From positions 1-7,285 of the forward strand of contig CALCBC010000119.1 of assembly GCA_937898525.1 (NCBI GenBank): a stretch of DNA of 7,285 nucleotides, written 5' to 3'. Numbering within the stretch: position 1 is the first letter of the stretch; every line of letters starts with the position of its first letter. The translations under genes were made by a program, and so were the position numbers. The notes beneath the pieces are model-generated. The model was not told the DNA's origin. It ran no database searches and was given only the letters and a program-made list of their open reading frames with translations. Positions 1-5,478 of this stretch are shown piece by piece. This DNA is from an uncultured Sphingomonadales bacterium. Lineage in GTDB: Bacteria; Pseudomonadota; Alphaproteobacteria; Sphingomonadales; Sphingomonadaceae.

Positions 1-21
1 CCCCTCCCCGCCGGGGAGGGG
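1..21. repeat. G/C inverted repeat (9-bp arms, 3-nt loop)
   Basis: Bases 1-9 (CCCCTCCCC) and 13-21 (GGGGAGGGG) are perfect inverted arms around GCC. The same pattern, with 10-bp arms and a GGC loop, opens the larger repeat at 2139-2161, so this is probably the edge of another copy of that family, cut by the window start. It ends about 40 bases before the first gene. As RNA it would make a stable hairpin, but no T-run follows, so it does not look like a standard terminator. Short C/G-rich palindromes of this kind are common between genes in sphingomonad genomes (general knowledge, not checked here). Confidence 0.75.
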
Positions 22-25
22 ACGC

Positions 26-41
26 AGCTGCGCGCGCAGCT
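26..41. repeat. Perfect 16-bp palindrome upstream of the first gene
   Basis: AGCTGCGCGCGCAGCT is an exact 16-bp palindrome with no spacer. It lies just 3' of the 1-21 hairpin and 8 bases before the Shine-Dalgarno of the first gene. It could be an operator half of a dimeric regulator, or the inner stem of a degenerate copy of the repeat at 2139-2245, whose inner stem is also a GCGC-rich palindrome. The second reading seems likelier because the two hairpins occur in the same order in both places. Confidence 0.6.
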
Positions 42-49
42 AGGATGTG

Positions 50-54
50 AAGGA
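50..54 (+). promoter_or_regulatory. Shine-Dalgarno deciding the start of the first gene
   Basis: AAGGA lies 7 bases before the ATG at 62. The alternative in-frame GTG at 47 would place this motif inside the coding region and has no comparably spaced SD of its own. The ATG start also begins the protein with MDKD-LYDKGM, which is how I remember related proteins starting. Confidence 0.6.
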
Positions 55-61
55 CTACCCG

Positions 62-457
62 ATGGACAAGGACCTCTACGACAAGGGCATGAAAATCCGC
101 CGCGAGGTGCTCGGCGACGCCTACGTCGACCGCGCGCTCGCCAGGTCCGGCCCGTTCAACGATCCGCTGCAGGAGCTCGTCACGACCTACTGCTGGGGCT
201 GGAACTGGGGCCGTGAGGGGCTGCCGCGGCGCGATCGCAGCCTGATCAACCTGGCGATGATCGCGGTGCTCAACCGCCACAACGAGCTCAAGATCCACAT
301 CCGCGGCGCGCTCAACAACGGGCTCACGCGCGAGGAAATCCGCGAGGTCCTGCTGCAGGTCGGCATCTACGGCGGCATCCCGGCGGCGGTCGACAGCTTC
401 CGCCTCGCCAACGAGGCTTTCGCCGAGATCGACGCGGAGCAGGAGGCCGAAGCCTGA
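62..457 (+). CDS. Carboxymuconolactone decarboxylase (CMD)-family protein
   Basis: This 131-aa protein matches the PcaC-like branch of the CMD fold, small all-helical proteins that usually form hexamers. PcaC itself decarboxylates gamma-carboxymuconolactone in the protocatechuate branch of the beta-ketoadipate pathway. Visible family features are IRREVLG near residues 12-18, the TYCWGWNWGR segment (42-51), SLINLAMIAVLNR (60-72), and the strongly conserved stretch RGALNNGLTREEIREVLLQ (81-99) followed by GIPAAVDSFR. The only cysteine is C44, so it lacks the CxxC redox pair of AhpD-type members and is not expected to be a peroxidase partner. The length is typical. The start could instead be the GTG at 47, adding five residues. 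Its stop overlaps the next ATG by one base (TGATG), so the two are probably translationally coupled. The family assignment is strong, but the substrate is unknown because many such paralogues lie outside the protocatechuate pathway. Confidence 0.9.
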   Translation: MDKDLYDKGMKIRREVLGDAYVDRALARSGPFNDPLQELVTTYCWGWNWGREGLPRRDRSLINLAMIAVLNRHNELKIHIRGALNNGLTREEIREVLLQVGIYGGIPAAVDSFRLANEAFAEIDAEQEAEA

Positions 458-933
458 TGGAGCTGCTCGAGCGGATCGCGATCGAGCGCGCGTGCGGCCG
501 GCTGCCGCTGCTGTTCGCGCGCTACGCCGACAACGGCGACCACGCCGCGCTCGCCAACCTGTTCACCGAGGACTGCGAGTTCGCCCGCCCGTTCCAGCCC
601 GAGCATCCGTTCTACGGCCGCGACCGGGTGCAGGCGATCTTCCGCGACCGCCCGCCGATCCTCGTGCGCCACCTCGTGACCAACGTCCTGGTCGACGTGG
701 CCAGCCCGACCGAGGCGCGCGGCAGCAACTACCTGCTGATGCTGTCGAGCCATGCCTCGACGGTGCCGCCGCAGGAAGCCGGCGGGATCTACGTCGGCCA
801 GTTCGACGATCATTACGTCAAGGTCGGCGAGCACTGGCACTTCAAGAGCCGCTACGGCCGCGTCGTGCTCCACCAGGGTGGCGCGATGCCGAACATCCCG
901 CCTCCAACCCCCGAAGCGAGAGGACTCAAATGA
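457..933 (+). CDS. SnoaL/NTF2-like protein (first of two)
   Basis: This 158-aa protein looks like a SnoaL_4-type member of the NTF2-like superfamily, small alpha+beta cone folds that serve as isomerases, hydratases, cyclases or ring-hydroxylating dioxygenase beta subunits. The N-terminal helix (residues 1-25) leads into the typical YADNGDHAALANLFTEDCEF segment (24-43), in which the D-x-x-A-L-A-x-L-F-x-x-D pattern is diagnostic. The C-terminal half has GIYVGQFDDHYVKVGEHWHF and SRYGRVV, the usual final beta-hairpins. The last 20 or so residues are proline-rich and probably disordered. AGGAGG (441-446) sits 10 bases before the ATG, inside the end of the CMD gene. Its stop overlaps the next gene by four bases (ATGA). 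The enzymatic role is not identifiable from sequence. A beta subunit of a dioxygenase is unlikely because no alpha subunit is nearby. Confidence 0.85.
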   Translation: MELLERIAIERACGRLPLLFARYADNGDHAALANLFTEDCEFARPFQPEHPFYGRDRVQAIFRDRPPILVRHLVTNVLVDVASPTEARGSNYLLMLSSHASTVPPQEAGGIYVGQFDDHYVKVGEHWHFKSRYGRVVLHQGGAMPNIPPPTPEARGLK

Positions 934-1343
934 CCGTCAAGGCCAAGAACGCCAACGAGCAGCTGGTGCTCGACTTCTTCGAGGTGCTGTCCTCAGGCGA
1001 CCTCGAGGCGCTGCGCCAGTTCTTCCACGAGAAGTCGGTCTGGCAGCCCAAGGTCAAGGGCATCGCCGGCGCCGGCGAGCACGTCGGCAGCGCGATCATC
1101 GACCTGTTCCTCGCGCCCGTCCGCGGGATGTTCGAACCCGGCGATCCCAAGGTCCACGTAACCAACCTGTTCTCCGACGGGGGCACCGTGGGCGTCGAAT
1201 CCTACTCGGTCGGCAAGACGCTCGACGGCAAGGTCTACGAGAACGACTACGCCTGGGTGTTCCACATCTCGAACGGCAAGATCGACCGGCTGCACGAGTA
1301 CATGGACAGCCACTACACCGCGAAACTGTTCGGGATGGACTAA
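930..1343 (+). CDS. SnoaL-like/limonene epoxide hydrolase-like NTF2-fold protein (second of two)
   Basis: The 137-aa protein starts at the ATG overlapping the preceding stop (ATGA). GAGAGGA (918-924) lies 5 bases upstream. The same frame stays open far upstream to about 492, but that part is only a shadow of the previous gene. It fits the SnoaL_2/ketosteroid isomerase-like subgroup of the NTF2 superfamily: VLDFFEVLSSGDLEALRQFF near residues 13-32, a central stretch with VGVESYSVGKTLDGK, then NDYAWVFHISNGKIDRLHEY and a final MDSHYTAKLFG. The acidic and histidine residues in the C-terminal strands line the pocket in related enzymes. Known relatives include epoxide hydrolases, delta-5-ketosteroid isomerases and polyketide cyclases, and I cannot choose among them. 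It differs clearly from the preceding NTF2-like protein, so the pair is not a recent duplication. Confidence 0.87.
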   Translation: MTVKAKNANEQLVLDFFEVLSSGDLEALRQFFHEKSVWQPKVKGIAGAGEHVGSAIIDLFLAPVRGMFEPGDPKVHVTNLFSDGGTVGVESYSVGKTLDGKVYENDYAWVFHISNGKIDRLHEYMDSHYTAKLFGMD

Positions 1344-2096
1344 GTGGCGCGGTTCGACGGCCAGCCGATCCTGATCTCGGGCGCCGGGCGGGGGCTCGGC
1401 GAGGGCATCGCGAAGCATCTCGCGGGCGAGGGCGCGGTGGTCGGCGTCGCCGACATCGACGGCAAGACCGCGCGTGACGTCACGGCGGCAATCGAGGCGG
1501 CCGGGGGTCGGGCCTTCGCCTACGAGGCCGATCTCGGGCGGCGGCAGGCGTTCTTCGACGTCGCGGCTGCGTTCGCGCGTGACGCCGGGCCGCTCCGCGC
1601 GGTGATCAACAACGCCTCGGTGCTGGTCTACGAGCCGATCGAGAACGTCACCGAGGAAACGCTCGACCGGATGCTCTCGGCCGGGCTCAAGAGCGTGTTC
1701 TGGGGCGTGCAGGCGTTCCTCGCCCACCGCGACGAGAGCGCGACCGGCACCATCCTCAACTACTCCTCGCCGGTTGCCTATCGCGGGCGGCCGAACACCG
1801 GCGCCTACACCACGATCAAGGCGGGCATCGCCGGGCTGACCAGGGTGCTGGCCGGCGAACTCGGCCCGCGCGGCATTCGCGTCAACGCGATCGCCCCCGG
1901 CTCGGTGCCAACCCCGGCGACCGAGGGCTTCGTGACGCCGGAGCAGTACGCCGAGCGCGCGAAGCACATACCGCTCCGCCGCAACGGTACCCCCGAGGAC
2001 GTCGCTCAGGCCGCGGCATTCCTGCTGTCGGACGAGGCCGCGTTCATCAACGGTGCCATGCTCGCCATCGACGGCGGCATCATCGCGGCAGGGTGA
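1344..2096 (+). CDS. Short-chain dehydrogenase/reductase (SDR), atypical active site
   Basis: This 250-aa classical SDR has an N-terminal Rossmann fold with GAGRGLG (13-19) and Asp37 at the end of the second strand, which favours NAD(H) over NADP(H). The catalytic Ser142, Tyr155 and Lys159 are present (YTTIK), and the C-terminal LLSDEAAFINGAMLAIDGG is typical. Two residues are unusual. The structural motif is NNAS (89-92) rather than NNAG, and the helix-4 asparagine of the catalytic tetrad aligns with a glycine (AGLKSVF, Gly114), whereas the other SDR here keeps it. The GTG start directly follows the TAA of the previous gene, with only a weak GGA ahead, so translation probably depends on coupling. 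It should be a cytoplasmic alcohol dehydrogenase or ketone reductase of unknown substrate. The end is followed by a repeat-rich gap. Confidence 0.9.
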   Translation: MARFDGQPILISGAGRGLGEGIAKHLAGEGAVVGVADIDGKTARDVTAAIEAAGGRAFAYEADLGRRQAFFDVAAAFARDAGPLRAVINNASVLVYEPIENVTEETLDRMLSAGLKSVFWGVQAFLAHRDESATGTILNYSSPVAYRGRPNTGAYTTIKAGIAGLTRVLAGELGPRGIRVNAIAPGSVPTPATEGFVTPEQYAERAKHIPLRRNGTPEDVAQAAAFLLSDEAAFINGAMLAIDGGIIAAG

Positions 2097-2138
2097 GACC
2101 GTGACGCCGCCCTGCCAACCCTCCCGCCAGATCAGAAT

Positions 2139-2245
2139 CCCCCTCCCCGGCGGGGAGGGGGTAGGGGGAGGGGGAGCGCGACAAAGTCGCGCGTCAACGC
2201 CAGCGCCGCACACCCCCACCCTACCCTCCCCCTCAAGGGGGAGGG
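2139..2245. repeat. Composite intergenic repeat with three hairpins
   Basis: In order there are CCCCCTCCCC (2139-2148) and GGGGAGGGGG (2152-2161) around GGC; GCGCGAC (2176-2182) and GTCGCGC (2186-2192) around AAA; and CCCTCCCCC (2224-2232) and GGGGGAGGG (2237-2245) around TCAA. The G-rich run at 2152-2174 can also pair with the C-rich run at 2213-2232, so the whole element can fold either as three small hairpins or as one long-armed structure. It fills most of the 213-base gap between the SDR and the serine hydrolase, which otherwise shows no gene. It resembles a class of mobile or palindromic intergenic repeat I associate with sphingomonads. No T-run follows, so factor-independent termination is uncertain. 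Confidence 0.85.
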
Positions 2246-2309
2246 AGATATGGCGCCGCCTCCGTAGCCGCCTCGAACCTCGGACCATTCGCGCCCGGAG
2301 CACACCACA

Positions 2310-3455
2310 ATGACCGCAATCTGGCCCGAACGACTCGACACGCTGCGCGAGGTGATTCGCGCCGACATCGCGCGCGGCGACTACTTCGGCGCAGTGCTGA
2401 CCGTCGGCCGCGGTGGCGAGGTGGTCTTCGCCGAAGCGCTCGGGGCCGAGGATGCCGCGGGCGAGAAGCCGCTCCGCTACGACAACGTGTTCTCGATCTT
2501 CTCGGTCACCAAGGCCTTCACCAACGTCCTCGTCCTCAAGGCGATCGAGGAAGGCCGCTTCGCGCTGACCACCAAGGTCAGGGACGTCCTCCCCGAGTTC
2601 ACCGGCCAGCCGCGCGAGGAGGCGACGTTCTACCACCTGCTCACGCACACCGCCGGCATGCCCGGCGTGTGGACGCCGAAGCCGGGGATGTACCTCGACC
2701 GGCTGCAGGACCTGTTCGAAGCCTCGATCGAGCACGTCCACGGCGAGGTTCCGCCGGGCACGCGCTGCGACTACTCGCCGCTCGTCAACCACGTGCTGAT
2801 GGGCACCGCGCTGGTGCGCACCGACCCCAAGGGGCGCGACTACCGCACGCTGCTGCACGAAGACCTGTTCGCCCCGCTCGGCATGGACAGCACCTCGATG
2901 GGCCTCAGGCCGGACCTCCGCGAGCGCCACGTCAAGCCCGACATGCGCGGCACGGTGCCGATCCAGCATCTCAGCCGCAACCTCCCCGGCGACCACGCGC
3001 TGTTCGAGGACCCCGACGTCGAGGCGCCGCACGTCGGCTGCGCCTCGACCTGCGGCGACCTCTACCGCTTCGCCGAGATGCTCCGCCGCGGCGGCGAGCT
3101 CGACGGCGTGCGCATCCTGTCGCCGGCGATGCTCGCGCTCGCGCGGCGCAACCACACCGGCGACATGCCCAACCAGCTCTACAAGCGCGTGGCCGAGAAC
3201 GCCGGCTGGCAGGTGCCGCCGGCCAACCAGGGGATCGGTTTCCAGGTTCGCGGCACGGGCGTGTTCCACCATCTGTTCGGCACGCTCGCCAGCCCCGAAA
3301 CCCACGGCAACTACGGCGCCGGCAGCACGATGTTCTGGGTCGACCCCGAGCGCGACGTGAGTTTCGCTCTGTGCAGCGCCGGGGTGATGACCCAGGCCGC
3401 CAACATCGAGCGCTGCCAGAAGCTCAGCGACCTCGCGCTGAGCGCGATGGTGTGA
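2310..3455 (+). CDS. Serine hydrolase of the class C beta-lactamase/EstB esterase family
   Basis: This 381-aa protein belongs to the beta-lactamase (class C)/penicillin-binding family, whose catabolic members are esterases, lactonases or amidases. The S-x-x-K nucleophile motif is SVTK (Ser65, Lys68), followed by the family block LLTHTAGMP (110-118). The second motif has Tyr155 in DYSPLVN, where most relatives have YSN, so the third position is proline. The C-terminal HGNYGAG (332-338) and FWVDPE correspond to the third active-site strand. There is no signal peptide, which points to a cytoplasmic enzyme and argues against antibiotic resistance. GGAG (2297-2300) sits 9 bases before the ATG. It is separated from both neighbours by repeat-bearing gaps, so it may be transcribed as its own unit or by read-through. 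Within a catabolic set it could hydrolyse an ester or lactone intermediate. The family is sure, the substrate unknown. Confidence 0.92.
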   Translation: MTAIWPERLDTLREVIRADIARGDYFGAVLTVGRGGEVVFAEALGAEDAAGEKPLRYDNVFSIFSVTKAFTNVLVLKAIEEGRFALTTKVRDVLPEFTGQPREEATFYHLLTHTAGMPGVWTPKPGMYLDRLQDLFEASIEHVHGEVPPGTRCDYSPLVNHVLMGTALVRTDPKGRDYRTLLHEDLFAPLGMDSTSMGLRPDLRERHVKPDMRGTVPIQHLSRNLPGDHALFEDPDVEAPHVGCASTCGDLYRFAEMLRRGGELDGVRILSPAMLALARRNHTGDMPNQLYKRVAENAGWQVPPANQGIGFQVRGTGVFHHLFGTLASPETHGNYGAGSTMFWVDPERDVSFALCSAGVMTQAANIERCQKLSDLALSAMV

Positions 3456-3483
3456 GTGTGCCTGTCCGCTCGTCCGCCGGCAT

Positions 3484-3564
3484 CCTGAACGCGTTTCAGG
3501 GCCCATTGCGCGCCACCGCGCAGTCCGTGCGGGCCGAGAGATGGGCCCCGGATCAAGTCCAGGG
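3484..3564. repeat. Second-type intergenic inverted repeat
   Basis: The 131-base gap between the hydrolase and the FAD oxidoreductase holds a different palindromic unit. CCTGAA (3484-3489) and TTCAGG (3495-3500) form a small hairpin. GGGCCCAT (3499-3506) and ATGGGCCC (3541-3548) are exact inverted arms 34 bases apart. A further imperfect hairpin spans 3546-3564 (CCCCGGA, TCAAG loop, TCCAGGG, one C-A mismatch). CCTGAA-type and CCGGATCAAGTCC-type palindromes recur between genes in sphingomonads as far as I recall. It ends about 10 bases before the Shine-Dalgarno of the next gene. Confidence 0.7.
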
Positions 3565-3586
3565 GGACGAATAAGGGGAGAGAGTC

Positions 3587-5149
3587 GTGAGTGACGCCGA
3601 CATCATCGTCATCGGATCGGGCCACAACGGCCTCGTCGCCGCGGCCTACCTCGCGGTCGCCGGCCGCAGCGTGCTCGTGCTGGAACGGAATGAATGGTTC
3701 GGCGGCGGCGTAGTCACCCGCGAGCTGACCCGGCCGGGCTTCCGTCACGATCAGCACTCGATGAGCCACATCTTCATCCAGGGTAACCCGCTGCTGCTCA
3801 ACGACGAGCTCGGCCTCAAGCGCAAGTACGGCCTGCGCTACGTGTTCCCCGACGTGCCGATGATGAGCGTGTGGGAGGACGGCAGCACGCTTCCGCTGCA
3901 CCGCGACCCGGCCAAGTCGGCCGAAGCGATCCGCAAGTTCTCGCACAAGGACGCCGAGACCTTCCTCGCGATGAGCAACCAGGCCGCACAATGGCTGCCG
4001 ATGATCCAGGCCGGGCTCTACTCGCCGCCGATGCCGCTCGGCGCGCAGACCGCGATGATGGACCAGAGCCCCGAGGGGCGCGAGATCTGGCGCACCACCC
4101 AGGTCAGCACCTTCGACCTGATGGAAGAGCTGTTCGAGCACGACAAGGTCAAGGCGCACTTCGGCCGCGTCGCCGGCGAGAACCTGGTCAGCCCCGACGA
4201 GAAGGCCACCGGCATCGGCGCCTACGTGTTTCTCGGATTCCTCGAGAAGTTCGGCTTCGGCGTGCCGGTCGGCGGTTCGGGCAGCCTGACAAACGCACTG
4301 ATCGCCTGCATCGAGGACCACGGCGGCGCGGTGCGGGCGAACTGCCACGTGCGCGAAGTCGTCACTGACGGCACGCGCGTCACCGGCGTGGTGCTCGACA
4401 GCGGCGAGCGGTTCACCTGCAGCGACGGCGTAATCGGCGCGATCCACCCGCACGTGCTGCCCGAGATGGTCCCTGCCGTCTCGCCCAGCGTCGCGAGGAA
4501 CGCGAAGCGCACGCACATCACCCCGGCCGCCTGCTTCACCGTCCACGCCGCGCTCGATGCACCCTTGAAGTTCAAGGCCGGCGAGCTCTCGGCGGTGATG
4601 TACGAGCTGATGCCCGCGAACTACGAGGACCTGCGCCGCGCCTTCGACGAGCTGCGCTACGGCCAGATGTCGCCGACTCCGCTGGTCGGCGTCGGCCAGC
4701 TCACCCAGCACGACCCGAGCCGCGCGCCCGAGGGCAAGGCGATCTTTCATGCCTGGGACTACGTGCCCTACGAGCGCCCCGACGGGCGCAGCTGGGACGA
4801 GGCCAGGCGCGAGTTCGCCGAGCGGATCATCGCGCGGATGGCCGACTACATCGACAACGTGCCCGAGGTGATCCTCGACTACCACTGCGACAGCCCGGTG
4901 GACATGGAGCGCACCAGCCCGAGCTTCCTGCGCGGCGACCTCCACGGCATCGCCACCACGACCTACCAGTCGGGCAGCCACCGCCCGACCCCCGAGCTCG
5001 GCCAGTACCGCGTGCCCGGAGTCGAGCGGCTCTACCTCGTCGGCCCGTTCCAGCACCCGGGAGGCGGCGTGTTCGGTGCCGGCCGCGCGACCGCGATGGT
5101 CATGGCCGAGGACCTCGGGATCGAGTTCGACGGGATCCGGGTGGCATGA
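3587..5149 (+). CDS. FAD-dependent oxidoreductase, phytoene desaturase/PYROXD2-like
   Basis: This 520-aa flavoprotein begins with a complete dinucleotide-binding fingerprint: GSGHNG (10-15), then LVAAAYLAVAG and VLVLERN with Glu33 to hold the FAD ribose. The C-terminal FAD-contact segment LYLVGPFQHPGGGVFGAGRA (about 482-501) is typical of the CrtI/amine oxidase superfamily. The mid-region GVPVGGSGSLTNALIACIEDHGGAVR, with a following V-x-x-V stretch, is the usual second FAD half. Overall it fits the branch annotated as phytoene dehydrogenase-like or PYROXD2-like rather than true carotenoid desaturases, and no crt genes are nearby. Such enzymes use FAD to oxidise or desaturate hydrophobic substrates. 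The start is a GTG with GGAG (3577-3580) 6 bases ahead, and the fingerprint begins at the expected distance from it. There is no signal peptide. The likely role here is oxidation or desaturation of a pathway intermediate; which one is unknown. Confidence 0.9.
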   Translation: MSDADIIVIGSGHNGLVAAAYLAVAGRSVLVLERNEWFGGGVVTRELTRPGFRHDQHSMSHIFIQGNPLLLNDELGLKRKYGLRYVFPDVPMMSVWEDGSTLPLHRDPAKSAEAIRKFSHKDAETFLAMSNQAAQWLPMIQAGLYSPPMPLGAQTAMMDQSPEGREIWRTTQVSTFDLMEELFEHDKVKAHFGRVAGENLVSPDEKATGIGAYVFLGFLEKFGFGVPVGGSGSLTNALIACIEDHGGAVRANCHVREVVTDGTRVTGVVLDSGERFTCSDGVIGAIHPHVLPEMVPAVSPSVARNAKRTHITPAACFTVHAALDAPLKFKAGELSAVMYELMPANYEDLRRAFDELRYGQMSPTPLVGVGQLTQHDPSRAPEGKAIFHAWDYVPYERPDGRSWDEARREFAERIIARMADYIDNVPEVILDYHCDSPVDMERTSPSFLRGDLHGIATTTYQSGSHRPTPELGQYRVPGVERLYLVGPFQHPGGGVFGAGRATAMVMAEDLGIEFDGIRVA

Positions 5150-5170
5150 GCAGCGATCGCGCGCCTCGAC

Positions 5171-5205
5171 GGGGACAGTCCCCATTCGGGGACTGTCCCT
5201 ATTTT
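5171..5205 (+). repeat. Perfect 12-bp hairpin, third repeat type, possible terminator
   Basis: GGGACAGTCCCC (5172-5183) and GGGGACTGTCCC (5188-5199) are perfect inverted arms around ATTC, extended by a G-T pair at 5171/5200. Each arm is itself a palindrome (GGGGAC-A-GTCCCC), so the element can fold as one hairpin or two. TATTTT (5200-5205) follows, so it could act as a factor-independent terminator after the FAD oxidoreductase. The GGGGACAGTCCCC core resembles REP-like elements linked to REP-associated transposases in several bacteria; no such transposase is in the window. The rest of the 116-base gap shows only the SD of the next gene. Confidence 0.75.
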
Positions 5206-5265
5206 CGGCCAACGAGCTCAGCGATGCGTGATCCCCGCCCCTCCGCCGGGACGACGAGGTAAGCG

Positions 5266-5478
5266 ATGAAGATCTACGCCGCCGACAAGTCCGAACTCAT
5301 GCAGGTCACCAGGGTCGAGCGCCAGGGCGACAACCTGGTGCTCAAGGGCAAGGTGTTCGGCACGATGCCGATGGCCGCCACGCTGACGCCCGAGGAAGCG
5401 CGCAACTTCCGCAAGCTGCTGACGCCGAAGCTTGCCTGGTTCCTGCTCACGCTGCCGTTCCGCAGGGGAGGGAAATGA
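5266..5478 (+). CDS. Small conserved-looking protein with hydrophobic C-terminal tail
   Basis: I do not recognise a named family for this 70-aa protein. A GAGGT Shine-Dalgarno (5256-5260) lies 5 bases before the ATG, codon use matches the neighbours, and the stop overlaps the SDR start by four bases (ATGA), all signs of a real gene. Residues 1-40 alternate charged and hydrophobic residues in a way that suggests a small beta-sheet (MKIYAADKSELMQVTRVE, then NLVLKGKVFG). Residues 42-52 (PEEARNFRKLL) look helical. Residues 56-65 (LAWFLLTLPF) are hydrophobic and followed by RRGGK, which could be a short membrane-associating tail. I have an impression of similar small proteins beside SDRs in sphingomonad and actinobacterial catabolic clusters, but this is unverified. 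A membrane tether or chaperone for the adjacent enzymes is a guess. Confidence 0.75.
   Translation: MKIYAADKSELMQVTRVERQGDNLVLKGKVFGTMPMAATLTPEEARNFRKLLTPKLAWFLLTLPFRRGGK

Noticed and set aside
492..929. Upstream extension of the second NTF2-like gene, or a fusion with an Arg/Pro-rich domain
   Set aside because: The extension is an alternate-frame reading of the first NTF2-like gene, low in complexity. The ATG at 930 has a good Shine-Dalgarno and the family begins there.
2139..2245. CRISPR array or insertion-sequence end
   Set aside because: There are no regularly spaced direct repeats with unique spacers, no transposase and no target-site duplication; it is a single composite of inverted repeats.
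2053..2368. Short open frames on both strands over the 2097-2309 gap
   Set aside because: They are translations of the C/G-run repeat, rich in Pro, Arg and Gly, without a plausible start region or family.
2310..3455. Antibiotic-resistance beta-lactamase
   Set aside because: No signal peptide, a YSP motif instead of YxN and a catabolic neighbourhood all point to a cytoplasmic esterase/lactonase-type relative.
993..3506. Very long minus-strand open frame (837 codons) opposite the SDR and hydrolase
   Set aside because: Its sequence is rich in Arg, Ala, Val, His and Asp without domain motifs, it runs across a repeat-filled gap, and it mirrors real plus-strand genes with clear motifs. This is the usual antisense artefact of high-GC coding DNA.
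3587..5149. Carotenoid phytoene desaturase (CrtI)
   Set aside because: Shared FAD motifs only; no crtB, crtY or crtE nearby, and the sequence better fits the PYROXD2-like branch.
3311..5212. Long minus-strand open frame (633 codons) opposite the FAD oxidoreductase
   Set aside because: Same artefact; the plus strand carries the full FAD fingerprint and a good Shine-Dalgarno.
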